A stretch of 64,000 nt of DNA from Lingula anatina. Taxonomy: Eukaryota > Brachiopoda > Lingulata > Lingulida > Lingulidae. The first letter of the stretch is position 1; each line of letters begins with the position of its first letter. This document shows, in pieces, positions 1-11,456 of this stretch. A program made the position numbers and the translations under genes. The stretch covers positions 510,752-574,751 of the forward strand of contig NW_019775747.1 of assembly GCF_001039355.2 (NCBI RefSeq). Direction: 5' to 3'. The notes under the pieces are model-generated. The model had not been told where the DNA came from, did not search any database, and worked only from the letters and a program-made list of their open reading frames with translations.

Positions 1-465
1 AATCATTGCTCGACCCGTCTCTGTACTTGGATAAGATGGTTTACTGCTATACTTGGGTGGGCGGCTACGCGTTAAGTTTGCTTTACAATATAAGTCAAGG
101 AACGCCACAAGAGCGATCAGCCTACAATAAATGTTGTTCATATCCCTTAATGACCTATGATCACTTTTGAGATTGCAAGTAATTTTATCAATAAACTAAA
201 AATATTGGCATACAAATCAATAGCCGTCGTAACGTTACAGAAGGATTATATTTGCTCTTGTTTTTAAATTTGTCAATGCTTTTTCTCGGAAAAAAGTTTT
301 AATTGCGTTTGTGAATACGTTAATTGCGTAATTACTACTAGTTCGCAGAAGTATTTCATCGTTGGTTGTACACATTATCATTAAGGGTTTTTTTTTTTCA
401 AATCAAAAACGCTCTATTGGTGTTCTAATGACTAAAAAAAAAAGATGAAAATATATATTTTGCAG
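1..465 (+). other. Intron upstream of the LIM2 exon (Lhx6/8 gene)
   Basis: No coding exon is recognised. The stretch ends in a usable acceptor (TTTTGCAG at 458-465) with a weak pyrimidine tract, so it is read as the 3' end of an intron of the LIM-homeobox gene. The LIM1 exon and the start codon should lie before the window. A T-rich run at 388-399 and an A-rich run at 434-443 are the only simple sequences. Confidence 0.5.
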
Positions 466-677
466 GCGTTTTGGTGCTCGTTGCGGGAAATGTAACCGCA
501 ACATTCAGTCCAACGACTGGGTCCGTCGGGCCAAGGAGCAAGCGTTCCATCTGGCCTGCTTTGCCTGCGATAGCTGTAAGCGTCAGTTGTCCACTGGAGA
601 GGAATTCGCCCTCCACGAGGGAAGGTTGCTGTGCAAGGCACATTTCTTGGAACTGTTGGAGGGAGGGGACGATAAAG
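466..677 (+). CDS. Lhx6/8 (Awh): LIM-homeobox protein Lhx6/Lhx8/Arrowhead type, exon encoding LIM domain 2
   Basis: Internal exon of a nuclear LIM-homeodomain transcription factor. Translated with its first base completing a split codon, it reads RFGARCGKCNRNIQSNDWVR and continues to the donor AAAG|GTATGT. All eight zinc ligands of a LIM domain are present: CGKC, HLAC, CDSC and CKAH. The stretch KRQLSTGEEFAL is diagnostic of the Lhx6/Lhx8/Arrowhead class. In that family LIM2, with LIM1, binds the LDB/Chip adaptor. Vertebrate members specify forebrain interneurons and craniofacial tissue, and fly Awh specifies imaginal precursors. Start phase 2 and end phase 1 agree with the next exon: G plus AG gives Glu. 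LIM1 is upstream of the window. I cannot tell Lhx6 from Lhx8, because invertebrates normally have one pro-orthologue of both. Confidence 0.93.
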
Positions 678-3600
678 GTATGTTCACTTTTAATTTATAG
701 TTATTCGGCATTCTTTTTTTTTTCGATTTGGCATTTCATGTAAAAAACTTCTTCGGCCAAACTAACTTATACGATCTTCTCTTTGCATTTTACAGCCTCT
801 TTCAACTACTTTTAGGTACAACGCCATGTTTTATATATCGTACATCAAACTGCATGGAAGACAAATGACATTATGAATAACAAAATATCATACTGAAAAC
901 TGACACGCTTTAACATTTTCCACCTACTGATTTCCTTTCCTCCCTTGTCTTCCTGTACTGTTATTAACATATTAACACGCAACTCATTATGCTCTACATT
1001 TGAAGAAACATTGTGCTGAGAATTTTGCGTTTTATGAAATATTCACATTCTGTGGACTGATAATGTTAGGATCATCCGTCCAAGTGAATGATCCAAATTT
1101 AGAGGTTTTATCATGAATTACTTTGGATATGTTGAGAAATCAAAGGAGGTAAAATTAACACGTCAGTCTTAGCATCGGTATCCTTAGTATCAAACCCTAA
1201 TATTTATGTCTTTCTTAACCACACGAAGAATTTTCCTCCTACCTTCAAGTTCTTTTTTTTTCATGAAAACTATTATACTAAAAATCAATTTACATAGCAG
1301 TAAATCAGCAGTATAATATTACTTGATTTACAAATGACATACATACAGTAGAATATGACTTTCAAAGACCGACCATGGCTACGTCGTTTACTGAGAGGTT
1401 TTAAAGTCTGGTAATATGTTTCAATCACTTGACTCATGCCCATGCAATACTGTTAGGGTTTGAAAGTAGAAACCCCCTCTATATAATCCTGGGGCCGCCC
1501 CGTGGCCACGGAAGTGCAGGGGCCTTGCTCACGTGCGCAAGTGTCTCGATTCCATGACCCCTTTCTCGAAATAGAATCGGTTATGGAATCGAGACACTAA
1601 ACGCACGTGCGCAACATAGCGAACCTTTCGAGATACGGAGCCCAGGACTCCTTCTGGACAGCGGCTTTTTTTTAGCTATACTAGGATTATAGAACCCTAG
1701 ATAAAACTAGAAACGACACACCCTAAAAGTGATAACAAAACAGACCAAGATAATTTACTTAAGAAGCGTTGAATATTTCGAACATTTTGTCCTTCTCTGT
1801 AACTCATATTCTGTTGTTGAATATGCACACATGTACGTGTACAGACTGCTTGTGAATATGACTCTGTGAAGTCATATTTCTAGTGGGACGTTCACTGTCT
1901 CTCTTGTCGACTGCCACGGGTAAAATTGCTTCAAAATCTGCAGTCTGCTCAGTCCACACCGGGATTCAAAAATTTAGATAATTTGGTGAGAAAAAAAAAA
2001 GATTGTCCAATTTTATTTATTTCAAGAACGATGAAGCCGTATAACATTTCACTGTCAAGATAAAAATTCGAAGAGTACGGTTTATATGGACCTTGCAAGT
2101 GTACTTAAACAGTGCTATTTGAAGACTTAAATATTTCAGCCTGCACTGTTTGCTAGAAACCTCTTAACCGTGCAATGTATTTCAAAACGCTCTTCGTGGA
2201 GATTTAATATGCATACAATTTGGATATCATTTTGGCAATATAACGTTAACGCTGCCTCATTTTTGATAGAAATTTATTAGTATTTTCTTTATATTAAAGG
2301 TTCTGGCACGGCATTGTAGGCCGGATTGAATCAATTCCCTGCAAATGCCCTTAAAGTTAATTTTTGGCCGCGTCGCTCTACTAATTTATGTCAAGTAGAC
2401 GGGTATCGAGAAACGTTTGTTACTTCCAGAAGAAGATAAATTTGATTACACAGTTAAACCTGTTATTGGCAAATGTCATTGGGCCAAAATCGATACGATT
2501 TAAATCAATTATCCAGCGCCGTGATTTCTTCTGAGCTGAAAATCCCATCTTTGGACCCCGCCTATTGACTCTTTGTGCCCTTAAATGGATATTTATAAAT
2601 TGTCATAATGTGGGCATCGAGCCGGGCTTAATTTCTCAATGGTGTGGCCCTGAACTAATATACTGATCCTTTGTTATACTTGCCAGTCTGCTGACAAATG
2701 TGATGTACTTGAGGCAGCCAATTTCTAAAAAGAATCTGGGCTTTGAATTGCCCCTAGAGCTTGGCACATATGTTTAGTGATCTTTAATAGGCTTTTAATG
2801 GGCACTTTCTTTCACAGTGAAAAGCGCATTCGTTTTGGAACGGAAACGTCTATGTACAGTGGAGAGGGTTTTGACAAAAGCGCGCTTTAAAAAAAATCTA
2901 AATAGTTATCAACAGGAAATCCATCACATTGTCTCCTATGTGAAATACGCGCGAAGTACGCAAATTATCAAAAAAGCATGCGTTATAAGGTACTTCAGAT
3001 AAGAAAATGGCCTCTTATTCTTTTAATTTTATTACACGGTAAAAGAGACTTGACCCGAAGTTTCTGAATATGAGATTTGCGAAACAGATGATTAGGCTAA
3101 AAGTTTGATGTTAAAATACCACACCCAGGCGTTCAATTTCCGGCATATAAAAACGTCATCATTTTATCAAGTGTTTTGGCGAAAACGGTTTCGTGTGATT
3201 TTTATTGCTGAAAAACTCATTTTTAAGTGAACAGAGAGCAGTCTGTCCTTAGTACTTGAACTATCTGTTAATATTGAAATTAAATTGCTATATTTTCCCA
3301 ATACAGTTTTCTTCTACAATGATGCAGTGACAAAGTTACAAGTTATGTATTGCAGAAATAACCTTTTGTGCTATTATGCAATCGTTTTCATCTTTTAGAA
3401 TGTGATTCAATTCCATCAGGTGCATTTTGCTGGAAAGGGTGGGCCAAAGAGCGAACTGGACAACCTCTTCCAATTTTGTCTTTGTGCTCTTAAACACTTC
3501 TCGTTTGTACAAAGTATCATTATACATACCAGGCTATTTTCTTCCATCCTCTTCTCTCTTGAAAAAGAAATAAAACCATAAGCATAATGGACGTCCACTT

Positions 3601-3803
3601 CACTGAACTAAGTAATAGAAGTGTCAAGAATGTAACTAAGGATAAAGCACGTTAATATACTCTACAATTATCAACATTATATTCTATAAAATTGTTCGAA
3701 AACAAAAAAAAAGGATAGTTTCAAAGTAAATGATAATCGGAAGGCGTATAATCATCAGTGCTATGTTAATATTTTCATTCAAGTAATTTTATATCATTTT
3801 TAG
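678..3803 (+). other. Lhx6/8 intron with a foldback repeat
   Basis: Bounded by GTATGT at 678 and TTTTTAG at 3803. No coding exon seen. It holds the palindromic element at 1,485-1,690. The stretch from about 2,280 to 2,780 is free of simple repeats and rich in TAAT and TAAA cores, so it is a possible enhancer, but that is only a guess from position and composition. Confidence 0.6.
1485..1690. repeat. Foldback element (palindromic, MITE-like)
   Basis: The inner arms are near-perfect inverted copies. GTGTCTCGATTCCATGA at 1541-1557 is repeated in reverse complement at about 1581-1597, flanked on both sides by ACGTGCGC motifs. Weaker outer arms around TATAATCCT extend the palindrome to about 1,690. 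No transposase is encoded. Confidence 0.6.
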
Positions 3804-3944
3804 AGTATGACCATGTTGCTAGAAATAAAGTCAAACGCGTCCGTACAACTTTTACCGAGGACCAACTGCACGTGCTGCAGGCCAATTTTGAGGTGGACAG
3901 CAACCCAGACGGACAAGAACTCGAGAGAATAGCTCAGATAACTG
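3804..3944 (+). CDS. Lhx6/8 (Awh): Lhx6/8 homeodomain exon (N-terminal arm, helices 1 and 2)
   Basis: Translates as EYDHVARNKVKRVRTTFTED followed by QLHVLQANFEVDSNPDGQEL and ERIAQITG. It aligns with the human LHX6 homeodomain start ([20 protein letters not shown] from memory of the family). The acceptor AG is at 3802-3803 and the donor at 3945 (ACTG|GTAAAA). The intron splits the homeodomain at the Gly codon before helix 3, and the downstream exon restores the frame as G plus GA. The next intron is short (363 nt). Confidence 0.94.
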
Positions 3945-4307
3945 GTAAAATATGCATACCTGTTCTTCTATTAAATATATTGCAAAATGGATGCATTTAT
4001 AAAGGATAATTACTTTAATGTGTTCTCCTTGGCAGTCAAGTCAGACAGACTAAAATTTGCTATTTTTTCTTTGTTAAGTCTCTTGTATCGTTCATATTTG
4101 TCTACTAAATAAAACGTGTTTTAAATGTTGCATATGTCATCGACAATCAAATTAGCAAAAAAGGATGCTCGTTTATCTAAAAAAATGTAAAGGTTTTAAT
4201 CTGTTGTATTTTTCTGGATTATGTAGTTCTGATTTTTCATCTCTTACAAGAATGTATATTTATAGACGCAGATCAAGCCTTGAGAATATTTCCCTTACAT
4301 TTTCCAG

Positions 4308-4490
4308 GATTGAGCAAGCGTGTCACACAGGTTTGGTTTCAAAATTCTCGAGCAAGACAGAAAAAGACGCAAATGTGCGGAGCCAAATCACCATCGGACA
4401 AGAAAGAGACAAAGCCGAACATAAGTAATAACAACAGCAGTAAGCACAACAACAACAATATCAATAAGAACGACATCGAAGTAGAAAAAG
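4308..4490 (+). CDS. Lhx6/8 (Awh): Lhx6/8 homeodomain recognition helix and Asn-rich tail
   Basis: The exon opens with LSKRVTQVWFQNSRARQKK, the third (recognition) helix of a homeodomain with the invariant WFQN. Family members have WFQNCRARHKK, so the Ser for Cys and Gln for His are lineage changes. After the homeodomain comes a low-complexity tail rich in Asn, Lys and Ser (SNNNSSKHNNNNINKND), ending EVEK at donor AAAAG|GTATGT in phase 1. The tail is not conserved with vertebrates and is probably disordered. At least one more coding exon is needed, and the best candidate is at 10,921. Confidence 0.93.
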
Positions 4491-5901
4491 GTATGTATGT
4501 CTGTATGTATGCTTGTTCTGATTAACTATACACTTATCTTTGGTGTTTTTATCACTACTGAAATCCCTTTCTCTAATTCTATTCCTTTCCCTCTCTCTAA
4601 ACTCGCATCTGAAATAATTTTCTTGCTTACATTAAAGCACTTATTTAACCATTTATTCTATTTTGAATTATTTTGATACAATAATTTTCAGTTAATTTTT
4701 GCATGATGTTTTTAGTTGTGATTTCATCTTGAAACTAGTCAGGCGATTTTCTGTTATGAATGTCCAGTTTTTCTGACTATTGAGAACTCGGACTTGGAGG
4801 AATAACAGGGACAGTTATTAATTAACGCTTTGGATGTTACGGTAATTAGCACGTATCTGTCCACTGAAAGTGAGAAGCATGTCTTATACCAACTGATTAA
4901 AAATTCAATACAAATTCCCACCCGTGTCATTTTTTCTGGACATCCAACGTAATATAACAATGTTAGCACTCGCCGTCCTTTCCTTATATTGAAGTAAGGA
5001 AATTAAACTCTGGCCTTTCTATTTTACGACTGTTTGACCATAATTATTTGCACTGAACCGTGCTATCTCAGTCATTAGCCCCTAGGTGATTTAATTAACG
5101 TAAGACACATACATATCTTGAAGGGTGTAATTAAGATCTGATTTGCATTGTTTTTTCCACTAATGGGCTCGTAATTTCGTTATCGTATCTAGATCAATAT
5201 ATATATTTACTTAGATAGTATAATATCCGTGTTTATAATGGAAATTGATTGTTGTTTACGTGTTACATAAGCCAGGTATCAGCTGGCCCACGGATTACAC
5301 TTTCCGTACTGTAAGAAGGAATTCCCCGTGGCCCGAGCTTGGAAATCAATACGACGTGATTGCTCGCATAGATTCACTCACCAGCAGAGCAATTGTATCT
5401 ACATGACGATTTTATTGAAACTGAATCATGGCATATTTGTGATAAATATTAATATGCAAAAGGTTATTCGTACCCTTTTTTCTATTATAAAGAAGCCTGC
5501 ATTCAGTAAAGAAACATAGAAGTTGTCGAGAAAGCAAAACTGCAGATGTAATCACATTCTGCGCATTATGCAATAATATTGTGATCCGAAAACCGCAGAA
5601 GCGAACGCAGTCGATAATGTTAACCGACTAACCAGAAGGGGAGAATGCGTGCTATAATTGAATTATAAGTGTAACTGTCATCAAAATATCCTGAACATTC
5701 CTCATGGGCTCAAATAAGGTTCATTCGGTACATATATAGTGCGAGTAAACCAAGCAAGAAAGAACAGACGAATACGTTTTACAGGCTGGCCTATAAGCAT
5801 ATACGTGAACATTAGGTACAAACAGTGCAAATCCTAGGAATTCTTCTATCTATCTATCTAGCTAATATAAATGCTGTAAAATTCTCTTCTGTATCATATC
5901 G

Positions 5902-6287
5902 CTTGGTTAAGGCTTGACGCTAAAAAAAAAAAAAAGAAAAAAAAAAAAAAAAAAAAAATTTTAACCATCAAGGAACAGTGATTCCATTTTAAATCACAGT
6001 ATATATTCTCTTTTTCTCGTACTATGCGAATTGACACAATATGCACACGTATTTTGTATTGCATTTAATTGTTTTAGGCCCCCTTTAGTGTTCTCCAATA
6101 TACTTACTTTTAAATCCTATAATTTGGAAATAGTTTTGTTCTCGCGAGAAACGGCTCACAGGTCCGACTTATTAGAAATATATTTACCAGAAACTAATGT
6201 CAAGACGGGACTAACTGTCATGTTATAGAGAAAATCACACGAGGATATCACAAAAAATCATNCTTGGTTAAGGCTTGACGCTAAAAA

Positions 6288-6319
<32 letters not shown>

Positions 6320-6629
6320 AAAAAGATTTTAACCATCAAGGAACAGTGATTCCATTTTAAATCACAGTATATATTCTCTTTTTCTCGTACTATGCGAATT
6401 GACACAATATGCACACGTATTTTGTATTGCATTTAATTGTTTTAGGCCCCCTTTAGTGTTCTCCAATATACTTACTTTTAAATCCTATAATTTGGAAATA
6501 GTTTTGTTCTCGCGAGAAACGGCTCACAGGTCCGACTTATTAGAAATATATTTACCAGAAACTAATGTCAAGACGGGACTAACTGTCATGTTATAGAGAA
6601 AATCACACGAGGATATCACAAAAAATCAT
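5902..6629. repeat. Direct duplication with an N at the junction (likely unmerged contig overlap)
   Basis: Copy 1 (5,902-6,261) and copy 2 (6,263-6,629) are the same sequence apart from the length and composition of the poly-A run. A single N at 6,262 sits exactly between them. Copy 1 ends at the same base at which copy 2 runs on into unique sequence. This is the signature of two overlapping contigs scaffolded without merging rather than a biological tandem repeat. Confidence 0.85.
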
Positions 6630-8728
6630 ATGTCCCCAATCCTTCAGCTTACATGTAGTTTCTCTTTTGAATGTGGGAAATGAAAAGCTCTCGAGTGTTA
6701 CATGGACACTTGTATAAAAGCACAGTATATATATATATAATTCTTTCTATTAAAGGGATACCAACTGTTCGTTTTTGCCTAAATTGGGTTTTCCAGGAGT
6801 AAACGGGGATATTCCCAAACTTACCAACGGTTAATGAATCTATGCCGACATGCCGGTTTGACAAATTGGGTCGTATCAGTCTGACAGAAAATATCAAAAA
6901 ACTAAATTTTGTCAGCCACTGCAAATAAATGAGACGCAAATCCTGAAAAAGTGCTTAAGGATACTGCCAAAATATTATTTACTGCCTTACATACATTCCT
7001 TTGGATAACAGAAAAAATCTTCAGTGTTCAGCGACTAAATCAAATAACATTTACACACTTTCTTCTTACGGGTAATGTCATAATTTCGATTTTGGGGTGA
7101 GAATGGAAAATCAGTTTCTAAAATTTCTCCTTTGCCTGAGCACCCACGAACATTTTAGATATAATTTAATGACACCCGCAAGAGATTTTTCTTAAAAGCC
7201 TCAGCTCGGATTTTATGTTTGATAAAGCAAAATAATGACTTTGTTTAATGAAAATTTGTAATTAGGGGCTCATAAACAATAACAAAAAGGTTTAAACCAA
7301 AATGGCGGCACGGGGGTAAAGCTCATACACTTGTAGTCGACGATGTAAGTTTTTGTGATAAAATTTTGTTCAGCGATGAAGTTATGCGCCATACGATTGA
7401 TATCTCACCTTAAAATAGAAAGGTGTGTTTCATTGACGATTAAAACTTTGAGTCTATGCTTATACATAGTATTCTTAACGTAAGGATTTTAGTGTCCTCT
7501 TCTATAAAAAGGCCTACATCGCGCATCCCTTAAAAGCCTAATCTTTCTGCCAATTTTAGCTCTGATGCACAAACTCAGCTTCCAGTTTTTTCCTAGTAGC
7601 ACCAAAAATTTAATTATAAGTTAGCTGAAACATTGTAAACGGTATGCTTTATAACATTTAGTGGTGTTTGAATTTGTCTCGTAACAAAGATTTCAAAATC
7701 CACTGCGGCCATCCAAAATTCTATGGTCACTTGGCCAGTTATAATGACTTGATTTGGGACATCCCACAAAAAAAGTGAACCATTGAGACATGCCAGTGAC
7801 ACATTTTTTATATTATTGCATGTTTTTGACTTGTCAGAATGTTATATTCATTGTTAAATACTAGAACCCTCCAATATGAAAAGAATTCAACAGCAAAAGT
7901 TTTTTAATAGGTCAGCCAATGTTGAGCTATTGAAGATCAGCAAGAATTTCTGTCAGCGCATCAAAAGTCTCCAGTTGCCACCTGTGAGAATAGTAATATC
8001 TGTATCAAAAGCCATTAGTTTAGATAAGCTATAAAAGTAGTGTGGCGTCGCTAAGTATTGGTAGCAAGTTCGATCTAAAAGTTGTATTACTTCGATGAAA
8101 ATATTTTACTTTTAAACGCTTAACATATATTAAGCTGTACTCTCAAGAAGAAAAGGTTTAATTCCTCATTTTGGTATTAACGTAAATATTTTACTAACTG
8201 TCCAAACTTAAAGCTTGTCCAGGGTTAAGCAGTTGACACCAACTTCATTAACTAAGATTACATATTTATAGCTTTGTAAAACAATTCTATAATTTTCAAT
8301 TAATTTATGTAATTCACAGAATTTGTCCTGCACAAAACCAAAGCACTGGGTTTGGATATAATTGTCTTTTTTCCAAGATTTGCATCATCCTTGAAGACCT
8401 TGACCATATGAAGTCAACGATACAGAAGAAACACTTAGTATAAATATAAATATTGTTTACAGAAAAAAACTCTTCGGCAGCTTGGTGAGGTAAACGCCAA
8501 GTAATATTTTTCACCGATGTATTTTATTGGCACTTGGACCTATTATTATGTCCATGATTGGCAGAATGAGGTCGGATTTAGTTAAGAACACACCGGTTTT
8601 CTTCAAACTGAACGAGGCACACTGAACAGTGAAATGACGAACTTGTCTTGAAAAACCACTGTATGTTTGCTGCGTAACCTTTTAAAGTTTGTTAATGTAT
8701 GGATGGCTATTATATATATGTATATAAC

Positions 8729-8815
8729 CATTAATAAGATTATTAGCCTACGTTAGCTATATGTGTATGGGTTATGTATGCGTATATCTAGTGTAGGCTA
8801 ATAACCCTATTAATG
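8729..8815. repeat. Short hairpin element
   Basis: CATTAATAAGATTATTAGCC at 8729 and its near reverse complement ending at 8815 form 23-base arms with about two mismatches around a 41-base loop. AT-rich flanks make a slightly longer foldback possible. It looks like a small MITE remnant. Confidence 0.5.
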
Positions 8816-9524
8816 CGAATCGCTTCACTCACAGTAACCATTCATTAGCAAATCTTGAAAATACACAGGCAAACACACATAAAAATAACATTTTCAAAGA
8901 AAAGTTTCAACTTCATTTTTCAATTGTATTAACCTGCTTATTGATCACATTTTAATCTATAAATCAAACCCTCTTTCTGATGTCTGAGCATGACCTTTGT
9001 TTAAGATAAAATCTTCTGATGAATATATTTATTTATACTTAAAATGCACGAGTCCTTCGTCGAGTAAGTTTGAAACTGACGAATATAGGAGTAAGAACAG
9101 AAGACATCAAAACATTTTTAAAGGTTGTAAAGGGAAACATTTCCAAAGACGTCAGAAGAAAAAAAAACGTCCAGAAAACATATCAAAATTTTGTTATAAG
9201 AATTTTAAAGGTAGGCAATCTTAGGAAGCACCTTCGGAATTACCTGGAGTCAGATATTGATATTTTCTTAAATGAACTTGGTCTTGATGGAACTATAAGC
9301 AAGGTACATTTTTGAATCGCGCTCAGTATATTCCTAAAGGGCGAGTTGAGTGGCGATCATTTAAAGGAAATGGGCGAAATTGGTTGTAAATTACTTCCAT
9401 GTGATTTTTTGTAAAAATGTCAGAAACGCCATTAAAAGTTTTCAACTTCGTCTCTTTCAGGTATGAGGTCTTATTACAGGCCTATATAATTGTTCATATC
9501 TTGCTTCAGCTTCTGGTATGGTGA

Positions 9525-10310
9525 AATAGGGGTAAGATCGAACCAGTTACCTTGGGGCAAGTTGAACCATTTAATTTATGGTACCATTGCCCATTTGGTA
9601 TTTGGTGAAGCCATACTGCGATTTGTCCATGGTTGGTGTATTGTTTGTAAATGTATATCAAGAATTATATACTCCTACCACAGCATGGTGAATGGTTTCT
9701 GTCTGCATAATAATGGAAAAGAGAGACTGAGAAAACAGTATGCAAGTGCCCAGGAGACATGCTGATTCCATTTTCCAAGAGTACAATGGGGTAAAGCTTC
9801 GCAACGCTTCTCTCTGGCAATGCATCATTCAAACTATGGCAGCATTCACAACCTGTTTACCTGCGGACTTACTGATCTGCAGATCAAATATGGCCGACCC
9901 ACTTGAAAGCTTGCCGCATAACCACTTGATAGACACTCTTTAGGTTCCTCGCAGGGATCAAGCGGCATTCTTTCAAAAGTGGGTTAGCCATATTCGATCC
10001 GCGGATCTGTTAGTCCGCGAATCAATTTTGGCTGTGAATATGACCTTTACTTTTTTCGTTGTGACAGGTATGTGATAAAGGCCATCGAGGAAAACTTTTT
10101 GAGAGTCAAAGGTAGTACCATGCAGTAGAGTATAAAGTAAAGCATTGAATTATAACGGATAGTGTTTGTAAAAATCAAAATGTGGAGTTCGAGTTTTTGT
10201 GTCCTTTTTGGGTCAACTCTACATCCACAAAAGTGTGTTGATCACTGATTCACGATTTTGGCTTTATCACTGTATACATAGTATAATGGTTCAACTTACC
10301 CCTTGTTATT
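9525..10310. mobile_element. Inverted-terminal-repeat element (about 0.8 kb, non-coding)
   Basis: The left end, GGGGTAAGATCGAACC at 9529-9544, is followed by a second related motif (GGGGCAAGTTGAACC, about 9554). The right end at 10,288-10,302 reads GGTTCAACTTACCCC, its reverse complement with two changes. No transposase is recognisable between them. A second palindrome (9,845-10,037) lies inside. Read as a non-autonomous DNA transposon; exact ends and target duplication are not resolved. Confidence 0.45.
9845..10037. repeat. Nested foldback MITE
   Basis: Arms of about 50 bases. Left arm: ATTCACAACC, then GCGGACTTACTGATCTGCAG and AAATATGGCCGACCCAC. The right arm carries GTGGGTTAGCCATATTCGAT, GATCTGTTAGTCCGCG and GGCTGTGAATA as reverse complement. 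The motif AAATATGGCCGACCCA also occurs in the 62.6-kb element, so this is probably a diverged member of that family. Confidence 0.55.
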
Positions 10311-10920
10311 CTGCTTTCGTTCATTAACGTGTTCATGAGTCGCGCTGTGATCCAAGTCAATAAAATTCTTTATGGATACTTAACTTAAAGACTATTTAAT
10401 TAAGCCTTACAGAATCCAGCACCTTGACTTTTATTCCTCGGTTTTCGACGGAAAGTGAGTAGATATTTGCAATGTTCACGTTTTACTTGAAGTCCGTGGG
10501 AGGTAAGGCTTAATGTAAAAGGTAATGGGTTATTAATATAATAACAACAAAAAGGGCACCTTCTAAACGACACCTAAATTAATCTGGCACCAATAATAAA
10601 GTGTCTATTAATTACTGGTATCTTTTTCAATTTTTAATTTCTTCAATTATATAATTAAGTTCTATTTGAATATTTTCATCTTCCGTACATTAGCATGCTA
10701 CGCTACTTTTTGTTTCCTTTCTTAAAGTTACGATTTTAATTTTCAAACTACAATTAATGTACACTAATTTGCATTTAACCTTGTCGTTACATTAAAAAAA
10801 TTACACACTACACCTGCAGACGATACGAAGCGATTCGCATTAATACGGCTTTTAATTAACAATTAGCAGAAACATCCTTAAAGGTCCGTACATATAACTT
10901 GTTATCACTTTTTTCTTCAG

Positions 10921-11009
10921 ATTTTGACCTTGACCTTGACCTCGAGAACACGTGGTCATCCGATGGTTGCCGAATCGATATTGAAATGGATTTGGAAATG
11001 GGATATTGA
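10921..11009 (+). CDS. Lhx6/8 (Awh): Candidate terminal coding exon of Lhx6/8 (acidic C-terminus)
   Basis: A strong acceptor (ACTTTTTTCTTCAG, ending 10,920) is followed by an open frame in exactly the phase the previous exon demands: G plus AT gives Asp. It reads DFDLDLDLENTWSSDGCRID then IEMDLEMGY and stop TGA at 11,007-11,009. The composition (alternating Asp/Leu, Trp, acidic tail) looks like a real C-terminus, possibly an activation region. I cannot align it with a known family tail, and Lhx6/8 C-termini are poorly conserved. The phase match, pyrimidine tract and stop are the evidence. An alternative terminal exon at 9,461 is shorter and weaker. Confidence 0.55.
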
Positions 11010-11282
11010 GTCGTCTGTCCATGTTGTGTCCATTTGGTAACTTTCTATACGAAATCATCGGTTATCGAAGAGGACACAACAACAACAGCAACAGCAACAA
11101 CAACACAACATTATATACATAATACCAGCAAAAAGACATACATGATAGGGGTAACGCAGAAAATTGCTGTTATTCTTTTAAGCTTGCCATTTTGTATGTG
11201 GCAAGTGTTGAATTAAGATACATAGGTTTAGTTATATTGTGCACGGCATGTAAATGTATGGATTTTTTTTTTTTTTTTTTTT

Positions 11283-11456
11283 NNNNNNNNNNNNNNNNNN
11301 NNNNNNNNNNNNNNNNNNNNNNNNNNNNNNNNNNNNNNNNNNNNNNNNNNNNNNNNNNNNNNNNNNNNNNNNNNNNNNNNNNNNNNNNNNNNNNNNNNNN
11401 NNNNNNNNNNNNNNNNNNNNNNNNNNNNNNNNNNNNNNNNNNNNNNNNNNNNNNNN
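11283..11456. other. Assembly gap (174 N)
   Basis: Run of 174 undetermined bases. It is preceded by a T homopolymer at 11,263-11,282, which probably stopped contig extension. Confidence 0.99.

Larger units (their letters stand above)
4491..10920 (+). other. Large 3' intron of Lhx6/8, repeat-bearing
   Basis: Runs from donor GTATGT at 4491 to the candidate acceptor at 10,919-10,920. No certain exon inside. It contains the duplicated contig end at 5,902-6,629, a hairpin at 8,729-8,815, and a larger inverted-repeat element at 9,525-10,310 with a smaller one nested in it. An open stretch at 9,070-9,315 and a short alternative last exon at 9,461-9,489 (after a good pyrimidine tract) were considered but have no family support. 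Confidence 0.5.

Noticed and set aside
6031-6596. Two identical 65-codon frames as tandem paralogues
   Set aside because: They are the same sequence in a duplicated contig end with an N at the junction.
9070-9315. 81-codon frame in the Lhx6/8 intron (ending NELGLDGTISKVHF)
   Set aside because: Composition is somewhat protein-like, but there is no family match, no splice support and AT-rich surroundings. Left unannotated.
9461-9489. Alternative terminal exon of Lhx6/8 (GMRSYYRPI)
   Set aside because: The acceptor is good and phase fits, but the nine-residue tail is less convincing than the exon at 10,921.
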